From Spiribacter salinus M19-40 (GTDB taxonomy: Bacteria > Pseudomonadota > Gammaproteobacteria > Nitrococcales > Nitrococcaceae), in NCBI RefSeq assembly GCF_000319575.2, contig NC_021291.1:1054001-1118000 (forward strand): a DNA stretch of 64,000 nucleotides, written 5' to 3'. The translations under genes were made by a program, and so were the position numbers. Below the pieces are notes generated by a model. That model saw only the letters and a list, made by a program, of their open reading frames with translations, searched no databases and was not told the DNA's origin. This document shows positions 47,303-55,799 of the stretch, in pieces (the stretch's first letter is position 1; every line of letters begins with the position of its first letter).

Positions 47303-48078
47303 TGGTTAACCACCCTCAATGGCGGCGCTGACTGCGCCTGGGGCGCCCGGACTTCGCCAGATAGGTCGTTCCAGAGGGTGGTGGCAATGCGGGCGAATTC
47401 GGGGTTTTCCTTGACCTTCAGCAGATCCCGGGGCCTCGGCAAGTTGACCTCGTACCGGCCCTTAATGCGTGCGCGCGGCCCACTGCCAAGCAGAATGACC
47501 CGATCCGAGAGCGCTACCGCCTCTTCAAGATCGTGGGTCACCAGCAGCACGGTCAGTGACTCGCTCTCCACCCATCGCAGCAGATCATTGGTGAGATAGT
47601 GCCGGACGATGGCATCAAGTGACGCAAACGGCTCGTCCATCAATAGAAAGCGCGGCCGCAGAGCCAGCACCTGCGCGATGGCGACCCGCTTTCTCTGCCC
47701 CCCGGAGAGCTCCCGCGGGTAACGGTCTTCAAAACCCCGCAGCCCGACTGAGGCCAGCCATGCATCGGCCTTCTCCAGGGCCTCGGCCTTGGCTATGCCG
47801 TGGTTGCGCAGGCCCAGGGCCACATTCTCACGCGCTGTTCGCCAAGGCAGCAGGGCATCGTCCTGGAACAGAAACCCAATCTCATCTCGGTCCACGCCAA
47901 GCTCGACGCGGCCGGCCGAGGACGTCTGCAGTCCCATCACGGCACGAAGCAGTGTGCTCTTCCCGCAGCCGGACGCCCCAATGAGACTGACGAACTCACC
48001 AAAGCCGACCGTCAGGTCAACGCCTTCGACGACCGGCTCTGCTCCATAGCTGATCTGAACATCCGAGAGTTCGAGCAT
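47299..48078 (-). CDS. ABC transporter ATP-binding protein (SsuB/TauB family)
   Basis: A 259-residue ATPase. Walker A is GASGCGKST, the Q-loop is FLFQDDALLPWRT, the signature is LSGGQRKRVAIAQ and Walker B is FLLMDEPFASLDA, followed by the THDLEEAV switch region. It powers the adjacent permease. The gene begins three bases after the binding-protein stop. Confidence 0.94.
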   Translation of the reverse strand: MLELSDVQISYGAEPVVEGVDLTVGFGEFVSLIGASGCGKSTLLRAVMGLQTSSAGRVELGVDRDEIGFLFQDDALLPWRTARENVALGLRNHGIAKAEALEKADAWLASVGLRGFEDRYPRELSGGQRKRVAIAQVLALRPRFLLMDEPFASLDAIVRHYLTNDLLRWVESESLTVLLVTHDLEEAVALSDRVILLGSGPRARIKGRYEVNLPRPRDLLKVKENPEFARIATTLWNDLSGEVRAPQAQSAPPLRVVNQ

Positions 48079-48081
48079 AGA

Positions 48082-49149
48082 TCAGCCGACCACTCCCGGC
48101 GCCACGATGCGATCCAGCTCGACGCTGCCACCTCGGCCACCCGCGGCCTGGTTGACGTCAATCACCCGCTGCATCGCCTCGAGATTCATGTTCACAGCCT
48201 CCGGATAGAGCGAAGCGCGGTATCGCGCCAGCGTATTCGCGAGCTGATCACGGTCTCCGCCCGTGATGATCTCCGACGGTAGCGATTCGACGAGCTGGGC
48301 TGGATCAGCAGACTGCACATGGCGCAGCCCCTTTCCGAGAGCCCGCGCAAGCGCCTGCATTTCCTCAGTGCGCGCCTCGAGCTCCTCACGCCGCACGGCG
48401 ACACCCATGAACTCATAGGCACCACCGAGATACTCCCGGGCATCATCAATGTCCATGCCATTAACCAGGACCCGCGAGCCACTCTCCTCGAGCAGGGACA
48501 GCGCTGGTTCCTGGACCATTCCGGCATCGAGCTGACCCAGCCGGATAGCGTCGTATAGGTTTGTCCCCACAGTCGCGAACTCTACCGACTCGGGGTTCAC
48601 CCCCGCCCGACTGAGCAAATAGAGCATGAAAGCATGGTCAGCGTTGCCGAGCGCGGAGACGCCAATCGTGCGGCCTTGAAGGGACTCAACACTCTCTAGC
48701 TCGCCGGCAAGATCTGGACTAGTCGCCAGGGCAAACAAGGGCAGCCGCCCGGTGGAGGCAAAGCGCACAATGTCAGCCCCACTCGAGAAGGCGTTCAGGG
48801 CCGCGTCAAATGAGGTGGCCGCATAGTCCACCGCGCCGCCATTAAGCGCCTGCAATGCGGCACTGCCGCCCCGCGTATAGACGAGCTCTACATCGAGGCC
48901 TTCCTCAGCAAAAAAGCCCGCGGCACGGGTCGCCTCATAAGGCACTACACACAGCAACTGGCTGCAGAAGGCCAGCCGCACGCGTTTCTGCTCGGCCCAA
49001 ACCGGACCAACAATCCCGCCCATGGCAGTCAGTCCTGCAGCACCGGCGGCGCCGCGCAGAAAATCGCGTCGGGAGACGCCGCGGCTAATGTGCAGGACGT
49101 CGACATCCCCGCTCTTTAGCGGTTCGAGATCATTGCAGCAGTTCGACAT
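48082..49149 (-). CDS. Tat-exported SsuA-like binding protein with a Cx4C ligand loop
   Basis: A 355-residue binding protein of the nitrate/sulfonate/taurine class and first gene of the operon. A Tat signal (SRRDFLRGAAGAAG) is at about 26-45, preceded by an unusual N-terminal extension with Cys4 and Cys5. After the signal only two cysteines remain, Cys62 and Cys67 (AFCSQLLCVVPYE), in the first loop that normally contacts the ligand in SsuA-like proteins. Both codons are TGC/TGT, so this is a cysteine form. Tat export suggests folding before secretion. A soft-metal or organometal ligand is inference. Confidence 0.85.
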   Translation of the reverse strand: MSNCCNDLEPLKSGDVDVLHISRGVSRRDFLRGAAGAAGLTAMGGIVGPVWAEQKRVRLAFCSQLLCVVPYEATRAAGFFAEEGLDVELVYTRGGSAALQALNGGAVDYAATSFDAALNAFSSGADIVRFASTGRLPLFALATSPDLAGELESVESLQGRTIGVSALGNADHAFMLYLLSRAGVNPESVEFATVGTNLYDAIRLGQLDAGMVQEPALSLLEESGSRVLVNGMDIDDAREYLGGAYEFMGVAVRREELEARTEEMQALARALGKGLRHVQSADPAQLVESLPSEIITGGDRDQLANTLARYRASLYPEAVNMNLEAMQRVIDVNQAAGGRGGSVELDRIVAPGVVG

Positions 49150-49275
49150 GGTCCACTCCAGGTGAATCGTTAACTATAATCAGGATAACGGCCGCACTAA
49201 TGCAGCCAAAGGATCAATCCGTTCTAGGGATATTGCATTCAGGAATAAGGCCGCCCTTGCAGCACCCGCACCGCT

Positions 49276-49535
49276 GGGGTTCGAACCCCTACGTTCAACA
49301 GACATAAAAAAGGGGCCGTTGGCCCCATTTGTATGTCTGGCGGAGAGGGAGGGATTGATTCGGCCCTGCGGGCCTCACCCTTCGGGCGCCTCGCTGCGCT
49401 CGCCGTCCCCATCGGCTCGCGCCGATGGGTCGAACCCCTTATTCGTCTGTTCCGGGGGTTCGAACCCCTACGTTCAACAGACATAAAAAAGGGGCCGTTA
49501 GCCCCATTTGTATGTCTGGCGGAGAGGGAGGGATT
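49276..49535 (-). repeat. Direct repeat (two 81-base copies) spanning tRNA 3' end and terminator
   Basis: Copies at 49276-49356 and 49455-49535 differ by a single base. Each holds a GGGGTTCGAACCCC palindrome, an AGACATA...TATGTCT arm closing a GGGGCC-GTT-GGCCCC terminator hairpin, and the last bases of tRNA-Ser (3' end with CCA). Only the right copy is joined to the full tRNA. The 98 bases between them are rich in short palindromes. The 573-base space from 49150 to 49722 holds no other gene. Confidence 0.85.
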
Positions 49536-49604
49536 CGAACCCCCGGAACCTTTCGGTTCACCGCATTTCGAGTGCGGCGCTTTCGACCACTCAGCCACCT
49601 CTCC
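49517..49604 (-). tRNA. tRNA-Ser (anticodon CGA)
   Basis: An 88-base type II tRNA with encoded CCA. Acceptor GGAGAGG pairs with CCTCTCC; the anticodon loop CTCGAAA reads CGA; a long variable arm (GAACCGAAAGGTTC) is present. It shares acceptor and T-arm with the tRNA-Ser(GGA) of this window. The leftward terminator and a truncated second copy of its 3' end lie just beyond. Confidence 0.95.
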
Positions 49605-49722
49605 CAGTGGTGCGGATTGTACATCATCAACACTTCTCCTGGAAAAGCGACTATGAGCTGTTTGGCCAGTTACACTATGGCTTGGTTGTTGCACCCAATA
49701 CTGTAAGGACTGCCCGCCCCCC

Positions 49723-50634
49723 ATGCTGACCACCCAGTCGTCCACTCCCCTCGGATTCTCGGCTTACGAAGGGATACGCGATCGCCTGCCCTTCCCCAAT
49801 CGACGCGGGGCAGTGCAACGTGCCTCCCACCTTGGCGACATTGCCGAGCACTACGACACCTTCCTCCTGGATGCCTATGGGGTGCTCAACCGGGGGCAGG
49901 TCGCCGTGCCCGGCGTGCCAGAGCGGATTCGTGAGCTACAGGCTGCCGGCAAGCGGGTCATGGTGGTCTCCAACGCCGCCGGGTTCCCCCATCGCGTGCT
50001 CATGGAACGCTACGGTGCACTGGGCTATACCTTCGCGTCAGAGGATGTCATCACCAGCCGCAAGACCCTGGTGCGACGCCTTGAAGATCATGAACCCCGG
50101 CACTGGGGCATGATCGCGGGTCAGCATTTCGGGCCGGATGAGTTTCCTCCGCTGGACTACACCCTGCTCGCGGATGACCGCGCGCATTACGACTCCGCCG
50201 AAGGCTTTCTACTGGTGGGCGCATCCGAATGGACGCCGGCTCGTCAGGCGCTACTGGTGGAAAGCCTCAAGGCCCATCCGAGGCCGCTTTATGTCGCCAA
50301 TCCGGACCTGCTGGCGCCGCAGGAGGGTGGACACTCCACCGAACCCGGCACCTATGCCCATCAGATCATGGACGAGACGGGGGTCGAACCCGAGTTCTAC
50401 GGCAAGCCCTTTGGCCAGATTTTCGAGACCGCCATGCAGCAACTCGGCGATGACGTTGACCCCGCTCGCACGCTCATGGTGGGCGACACACTGCACACGG
50501 ATGTCCTTGGTGGACTCACGGCCGGGCTCCAGACAGCACTGGTCACCGAGACGGGTGTACTTGCTGGCATGGACATCGACGAGGCGATCCAGACCTCCGG
50601 CATCGCGCCCGACTGGGTGCTCAGGCAGGCCTGA
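49723..50634 (+). CDS. HAD-superfamily class IIA hydrolase
   Basis: A 303-residue phosphatase-type HAD protein, NagD-like in layout. The nucleophile Asp50 is in FLLDAYGVLNRG. Motif II is VVSNAAGFP, and the late VGDTLHTDVLGG is motif IV. A large class IIA cap separates them. The sugar or nucleotide phosphate substrate is unknown. It is convergent with the proline-racemase-family gene, overlapping it by 14 bases. Confidence 0.86.
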   Translation: MLTTQSSTPLGFSAYEGIRDRLPFPNRRGAVQRASHLGDIAEHYDTFLLDAYGVLNRGQVAVPGVPERIRELQAAGKRVMVVSNAAGFPHRVLMERYGALGYTFASEDVITSRKTLVRRLEDHEPRHWGMIAGQHFGPDEFPPLDYTLLADDRAHYDSAEGFLLVGASEWTPARQALLVESLKAHPRPLYVANPDLLAPQEGGHSTEPGTYAHQIMDETGVEPEFYGKPFGQIFETAMQQLGDDVDPARTLMVGDTLHTDVLGGLTAGLQTALVTETGVLAGMDIDEAIQTSGIAPDWVLRQA

Positions 50635-51688
50635 TCGCCGCGGCCGGCTGCCGCAACCAGTCCAGATCCAACGCGCTGAATGCAGGGCTGCTTCCAGGCA
50701 GGTCCAGTGCCACGGCGCCCAACACACGCGGCTGGCCCACCACGCGCGTGCGGATACTGGGCCAGGTGCCGACCTCACCCGTTTCCAGCAGTGTCGCCTC
50801 AAACGTCGCCCCTGAGGGACTTGAATTGCTCAGTGACGCGCCCGCGGCAACCTGCCCTCGATGCGCAAGCAGTGCGAGCCGGGCGGCAGTCCCCGTGCCG
50901 GTCGGGCAGCCCCAGAGTACGCCGGGATGGCCATACGTCCCGCCGACCGCGGTCCAGTAACCGGGAACCGACTCGAGCTCAGGCCACATCCAGTGCAAAA
51001 ACCGCGGCAAGCCAACATCGCCCAGGCGTGGATGCAATAGATCAAAGTCTGCTTGCACAGCATCGATAATCTGTGCAGCCAGCGCCAACCCATCCGGTTG
51101 CCCAGCGTGCTGTGGCAACAGGCCAACCGACTCGGCATTCACCATGACGTAATGCCCGCCGCTCCAGACCAGGTCATAGGCGATCGGACCAAGCGCTGGG
51201 AGATGGACCTCGGCGCCGGCTCGATGGACGAAGGCCTCATCGCCCTCTACGGAGACACTGACCACTCGGCCGTCGACCAGCTCCGCAAACGCATCCACAC
51301 GACCACCGGGGGTCTCGAGGCGCACACATTGCATGCCGTCTGTCGTCTCGAGCGGAATCACACCACCCTCAAGGAGCGCGCAGGCCGTCGCCATGGTGTT
51401 CGAGCCCGAGAAAAACGGATAGCCCATCACTTCCATGATTACGAACGCAGCCTGGGCGTCGGGATGCCGGGGTGGCGTTATCAGATCCACGCAGAAGGCC
51501 GGTTGACCATAGGGCGGCTCAATCAGCAGGTTTCGCAGCCCATCCCCTGGCCCACTCAACCAGTCCATCCGCTCGCGGACCGTGGTCTGGGGATCAAATG
51601 AGACACCCTCGAACACAACCCGATGGACATCACCGCCGACATCCACGTCGATCCATTCCAGCCGGACGGCCGGATCAGGGATGGGCAT
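50621..51688 (-). CDS. Proline racemase-family protein with Ser/Thr active-site pair
   Basis: A 355-residue member of the proline racemase/hydroxyproline epimerase/dehydratase family. I chose the ATG at 51688, with a GGAG site. Catalytic positions are Ser94 (FFSGSNTMA, normally CGH or SGSNT) and Thr263 (GCPTGTGTAAR, normally PCGTGT). Racemases have Cys/Cys; trans-3-hydroxyproline dehydratases have Cys/Thr; a Ser/Thr pair is unusual. A dehydratase acting on hydroxyproline is the best guess, and the Ldh_2-family reductase at 30 kb could reduce its product. It overlaps the alcohol dehydrogenase gene by 14 bases. Confidence 0.83.
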   Translation of the reverse strand: MPIPDPAVRLEWIDVDVGGDVHRVVFEGVSFDPQTTVRERMDWLSGPGDGLRNLLIEPPYGQPAFCVDLITPPRHPDAQAAFVIMEVMGYPFFSGSNTMATACALLEGGVIPLETTDGMQCVRLETPGGRVDAFAELVDGRVVSVSVEGDEAFVHRAGAEVHLPALGPIAYDLVWSGGHYVMVNAESVGLLPQHAGQPDGLALAAQIIDAVQADFDLLHPRLGDVGLPRFLHWMWPELESVPGYWTAVGGTYGHPGVLWGCPTGTGTAARLALLAHRGQVAAGASLSNSSPSGATFEATLLETGEVGTWPSIRTRVVGQPRVLGAVALDLPGSSPAFSALDLDWLRQPAAAIRPA

Positions 51689-52790
51689 GGGGCGCTCCGA
51701 CCGCATCCCAGTGGCGGTCAGGAACGACCACAAGCTTGCCCACGTAATTTTTGGCCATGAAGTCCGTCTGCGCCCGATGGAAGTCAGACAGTGGATAGGT
51801 GCCATGCAGGAGCGGACTGATGCGCCCGGCCAGAATGTGGCCAAGCAGTCGTTTGAAATCACTGCGACGGCCCTGGGATGAGCCATGGAGCTGGAGCTGC
51901 TTGAGGTACATCGTGCGCAGGTCCAACTCCACCACCGGCCCAGCGATAGCGCCAGCCGTGGTGTAACGACCCTCCGGACGCAGAATGCGCAGCAGGTCAT
52001 TGAAGTGCGGACCGGCCACCAGGTCGGCGACGACATCTATGGGCTGATCACCCGTTGCGGCCGCCACCGCGGCGGGCCAGTCATCGCTGTCGCGGTCGAT
52101 GACCGCCTCGGCACCGATGGCCGTCAGCGCCTCGGCCTTGTCAGCGCGGGTGACGGCATAGGGGATCGCCCCTCGGGCCCGGCAGAGCTGCACGATGCCC
52201 GAGCCGACGCCGCCCGACGCCCCGGTGACCAGCACCCGCTCGCCGGCCTGGACATCCGCCCGCTCGAGCATGTGCTCACCGGTGAGGTAGGCGCAGCAGA
52301 AGGTGGCCAGTTGGGCGTCGGTCAGCGCGGTGTCGACGGCGTGGGCGTTATCGGCCGGCACACATTGATACTCGGCATAGCCGCCGTCGCGGCCATGGCC
52401 GATGTAATCAATGTCCGCGAGGCTATCGTCATCGCGGTTGTAGAGGCTGAAGTCCACAATCACGCGCTCGCCGACGCGTGTGCCCGGCACCCCCTCACCC
52501 ACCGCCACGATCACACCAACACTGTCGGTGCCCTGAATCCGCGGAAAGGTCAGCGTGGAGCGGCCGCGCCGCCAGGTAGAGACCGCCTGGGGGTCGGTCT
52601 CGCTGCCATACGCGCCCTCCCGCACCCAGACATCCGTGTTGTTCATGCCGCAGGCATGAACCTCGAGCAGCACCTCATTCGGGCCCGGCCGGGGCACCGG
52701 CACATCATTGCGGTACTCGAGCGCGTCCAGGCCGCCATGGCGGGTGAGGACCACGGCTGACATCGTTTGCGGAACTGACTGATCCGTCAT
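51675..52790 (-). CDS. Medium-chain (zinc-type) alcohol dehydrogenase
   Basis: A 371-residue MDR-family oxidoreductase. The GroES-like half includes HACGMNNTDVWVREGAYG and IQGTDSVGVIVAVG; the nucleotide-binding half has VLVTGASGGVGSGIVQLC. The catalytic zinc ligands of classical alcohol dehydrogenase are not obvious, so it may be quinone-oxidoreductase-like. It overlaps tadA by four bases and the proline-racemase-family gene by 14, which ties a metabolic enzyme to a tRNA-editing operon. Substrate unknown. Confidence 0.82.
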   Translation of the reverse strand: MTDQSVPQTMSAVVLTRHGGLDALEYRNDVPVPRPGPNEVLLEVHACGMNNTDVWVREGAYGSETDPQAVSTWRRGRSTLTFPRIQGTDSVGVIVAVGEGVPGTRVGERVIVDFSLYNRDDDSLADIDYIGHGRDGGYAEYQCVPADNAHAVDTALTDAQLATFCCAYLTGEHMLERADVQAGERVLVTGASGGVGSGIVQLCRARGAIPYAVTRADKAEALTAIGAEAVIDRDSDDWPAAVAAATGDQPIDVVADLVAGPHFNDLLRILRPEGRYTTAGAIAGPVVELDLRTMYLKQLQLHGSSQGRRSDFKRLLGHILAGRISPLLHGTYPLSDFHRAQTDFMAKNYVGKLVVVPDRHWDAVGAPHAHP

Positions 52791-53272
52791 GATGGCTCTC
52801 TTGCCGCACCGCGCCGGGCGCGGAAAAACCCTTTTAACAGCTCGGCGCTCGCGTCGGCCTCGACGCCGCCCCTCACTGTGAGTTGATGATTATGCGCTGG
52901 CGCCTCATGGAGCGACAATGCCCCGCCGCAGGCACCCGTTTTGGGATCGCTGGCGCCGTAGATCACCTCGTCCACCCGGGCGTGGATCATGGCGCCCAAA
53001 CACATCGGACAGGGCTCCAATGTGACGTAAAGCCGTGTACCTGGCAGGCGGTAGGCCTCCAGTGTCTGCCCCGCGGCGCGCAAGGCGAGGATCTCGGCGT
53101 GGGCACTGGGGTCGCGGGTGGCAATGGGCTGGTTCCAGCCTTCGCCCACAATGCGATCGCCCGCCACCACCACGGCACCGACCGGCACCTCACCCGCCAC
53201 GGCGGCCTCGTGGGCGAGCTCAAGGGCCCGCGCCATGAAACGGAGGTCACTCGAGGGCGTCGACGTGCTCAC
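52787..53272 (-). CDS. tadA: tRNA-specific adenosine deaminase
   Basis: A 161-residue zinc deaminase that converts A34 to inosine in tRNA-Arg(ACG), encoded at 43.8 kb of this window. The zinc site is HAE at 58-60 and PCPMC at 87-91, with EVPVGAVVV upstream. The core length is normal. It starts nine bases after the GST-like gene and overlaps the alcohol dehydrogenase start by four bases. Confidence 0.95.
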   Translation of the reverse strand: MSTSTPSSDLRFMARALELAHEAAVAGEVPVGAVVVAGDRIVGEGWNQPIATRDPSAHAEILALRAAGQTLEAYRLPGTRLYVTLEPCPMCLGAMIHARVDEVIYGASDPKTGACGGALSLHEAPAHNHQLTVRGGVEADASAELLKGFFRARRGAAREPS

Positions 53273-53281
53273 GCTGGGCCC

Positions 53282-54208
53282 TCAGTCCGCAGGCCGGATC
53301 TGGTATCCCGCGACCGGGAAGTGGACCGCAACGTGGCCGACGTCCGCGTGTTCGTGATCAATCGATATCCGATCCGTGCTCAGCGCACGCAGTCGCCCGA
53401 ACACCTCAGGGTCGGAGGACTGGACATAGGGGCGAACACCAACAGACTGACCTACCGCCAGATCGCTTCGGTGCTGGATACCCGCTGGTGCCTGCGGAGC
53501 CGCCCGCTCGGCAATGACGAGCGCCTCCTCGGCGGACATCGTCCGCGCGGGCTGCTGCCCCATGCCCTCTAGCGCCGCTTCCACCTCGCAGAGATGGGGA
53601 TGATCCCGGAGGAGTTCAGCACCGCGGCTCCAGCGCCCCCGAAGAAACCAGGCGATGAAAGCAGCGGCTACATCCCCAGAAGACAGGGCTCGTGTGTCGC
53701 AACGCCCGAGCCCGGCCAGGCAAGACTCAAGGCGTCCCAGCCCTGCCTCAAGCTGAAGGATCACGCCGGGTGCGTCTGCACGCAGCCCCTCCGGCGTCCA
53801 GCCTGGACCGAAATACAGGTCCCCCCGATCCTGGACGAAATCTGGCGGCGCGGTATCCAGCGCCTCAGTGATCACCACTCGGACCGCTAACGGAAAGAGC
53901 GTTTGATCCACCCACTCCGCGAGCATCAGCGCCGCCCCACGGGAAGGCCCGGGAAACAGGCGGTCATCGGCGTTCGGCTCCGCGTCCGCCAGCACCTGAG
54001 CAATGTTGTGTGTATCGCAGTAAATATCCGCGCCAACCTGCAGCACGGGCGTTCGCCGATAACCGGCGGTCAGCGGGAGCAAAAGCGGTTTAGGCGGGAC
54101 TCTCGGGATTTCCACTGACGTCCATGCCAGGCCGGCAAGCCCCATCGCCATGCGGGTTTTGTGTGCAAAGGGTGATGGCCAGTAATGGTGCAGAATCAGA
54201 TCGGCCAT
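53282..54208 (-). CDS. Glutathione S-transferase-like protein
   Basis: A 308-residue protein with an N-terminal thioredoxin-like domain (about 1-75): LHHYWPSPFAHKTRMAMGLAGL, then a TPVLQVGADIYCDTHNIAQVL segment. The C-terminal helical domain extends beyond the usual GST length by about 80 residues. No cysteine is seen at the first-helix catalytic position, and an SPFAHK stretch occupies it. It sits three bases after guaA in the guanine operon. Glutathione use and substrate are unknown. Confidence 0.75.
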   Translation of the reverse strand: MADLILHHYWPSPFAHKTRMAMGLAGLAWTSVEIPRVPPKPLLLPLTAGYRRTPVLQVGADIYCDTHNIAQVLADAEPNADDRLFPGPSRGAALMLAEWVDQTLFPLAVRVVITEALDTAPPDFVQDRGDLYFGPGWTPEGLRADAPGVILQLEAGLGRLESCLAGLGRCDTRALSSGDVAAAFIAWFLRGRWSRGAELLRDHPHLCEVEAALEGMGQQPARTMSAEEALVIAERAAPQAPAGIQHRSDLAVGQSVGVRPYVQSSDPEVFGRLRALSTDRISIDHEHADVGHVAVHFPVAGYQIRPAD

Positions 54209-54211
54209 ACC

Positions 54212-55795
54212 TCATTCCCACTCAATCGTGGCAGGTGGCTTGCCGGAGATGTCATAGACAACGCGCGAGATCCCCTCAATTTCGTTGATGATCCGCCGCG
54301 AGACATGATCAAGGAATTCATAGGGTAAATGCGCCCAGCGTGCGGTCATGAAGTCCACCGTCTCGACGGCGCGCAGCGCCACCACCCATTCGTAGCGGCG
54401 CCCGTCACCCGTCACCCCCACGGACCGGACCGGCAGGAAGACGGCAAAGGCCTGACTGGTTTTTTCATACCAGCCGGCGGCCCGCAGCTCGGCAATGAAA
54501 ATCGCATCCGCCAGGCGCAAGCAATCGGCATATTCCTTGTGAATTTCGCCAAGGATCCGCACGCCAAGACCCGGTCCGGGAAACGGGTGGCGATGCACCA
54601 TTTCGGCAGGCAGCCCCAGCTCCACACCAATCCGCCGAACCTCGTCTTTGAACAGCTCTCGCAGGGGCTCGAGTAGCTTCAAATTCATGCGCTCGGGCAG
54701 GCCGCCGACGTTATGATGGGACTTGATGACATGGGCCTTGCCCGTACTGGCACCCGCCGACTCGATCACATCCGGATAAATGGTGCCCTGGGCGAGCCAT
54801 TGAATGTTGTCGAGCTTGCCGGCCTCTTCGTCAAACACCTCGATGAAGGTTCGGCCGATAATCTTGCGCTTGGCCTCCGGGTCCGCCTCACCCGCGAGGG
54901 CATCGAGAAACCGCGCCTCGGCATCCACACGAATCACGCGAATCCCCATATGCCGGGCGAACGTGCGCATGACCTCATCGCCCTCCTCGAGGCGCAAGAG
55001 GCCGTTATCGACGAACACGCAGGTCAGCTGGTCGCCTATCGCCTTGTGCAACAGGGCGGCGACCACCGACGAGTCAACGCCACCGGAGAGTCCAAGCAGG
55101 ACGTTTTGATTACCCACCGTCTCACGCACTCGGGCCACAAGGTCGTCGATAATGTTGCCCGCGGTCCACTGTCCGGTGCAGCCACACACCGACCGAACAA
55201 ACCGCTCAAGAATGCGCTGGCCCTGTCGGGTGTGAGTCACCTCCGGGTGGAACTGCAGCCCGTAAAGCCCCCGGTCATCATCACCGATCCCGGCGATTGG
55301 CGCGGCGGGTGTGCTGGCAATGACCTTGAAGCCTGCCGGCAGCTCCGCCACCCGGTCTCCGTGGCTCATCCAGACATCGAGCAGCCCGTGACCCTCGTCG
55401 TTGGTGCGATCCTCGATATCCCGCAGCAGAACCGAATGCCCACGTGCCCGGACCTCGGCATAGCCGAATTCCTTTGTTTGTGAGGGTTCGACAACGCCAC
55501 CCAGCTGATGGGCCAGCGCCTGCATGCCATAGCAAATGCCGAGCACCGGCACCGCCAGGTCGAGCACGGCCGCTGCGATACGCGGCGTCTGCGCCGTTTC
55601 CTCGTGCACCGACTCCGGCCCGCCAGAGAGGATCACGCCGCTCGGCGCGAAGCCCTGAACACGCGTCTCCTCGACATCCCAGGGCAGGATTTCGCAGTAA
55701 ACGCCGATTTCTCTTACCCGACGGGCAATGAGCTGGGTGTATTGCGAGCCGAAGTCGAGAACGAGAATCCGCTCGGCATGGATATCCTGGTTCAT
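54212..55795 (-). CDS. guaA: GMP synthase (glutamine-hydrolysing)
   Basis: A 527-residue enzyme converting XMP to GMP with glutamine and ATP. The class I glutaminase domain has the catalytic Cys88 (GICYGMQAL) and a later HPEV. The ATP-pyrophosphatase P-loop is LSGGVDSSV near residue 240. The dimerisation domain ends in PPATIEWE. It begins four bases after guaB and continues into the GST-tadA run. Confidence 0.97.
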   Translation of the reverse strand: MNQDIHAERILVLDFGSQYTQLIARRVREIGVYCEILPWDVEETRVQGFAPSGVILSGGPESVHEETAQTPRIAAAVLDLAVPVLGICYGMQALAHQLGGVVEPSQTKEFGYAEVRARGHSVLLRDIEDRTNDEGHGLLDVWMSHGDRVAELPAGFKVIASTPAAPIAGIGDDDRGLYGLQFHPEVTHTRQGQRILERFVRSVCGCTGQWTAGNIIDDLVARVRETVGNQNVLLGLSGGVDSSVVAALLHKAIGDQLTCVFVDNGLLRLEEGDEVMRTFARHMGIRVIRVDAEARFLDALAGEADPEAKRKIIGRTFIEVFDEEAGKLDNIQWLAQGTIYPDVIESAGASTGKAHVIKSHHNVGGLPERMNLKLLEPLRELFKDEVRRIGVELGLPAEMVHRHPFPGPGLGVRILGEIHKEYADCLRLADAIFIAELRAAGWYEKTSQAFAVFLPVRSVGVTGDGRRYEWVVALRAVETVDFMTARWAHLPYEFLDHVSRRIINEIEGISRVVYDISGKPPATIEWE

Positions 55796-55799
55796 GCGC

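Noticed and set aside
48082-49149. Possible selenocysteine in the binding protein's ligand loop
   Set aside because: Both loop codons are TGC and TGT; no in-frame TGA is present before the stop, so the protein is a cysteine form.
49276-49535. CRISPR-like repeat
   Set aside because: Only two long copies with one mismatch, ending in tRNA sequence; there are no regular spacers or cas genes.
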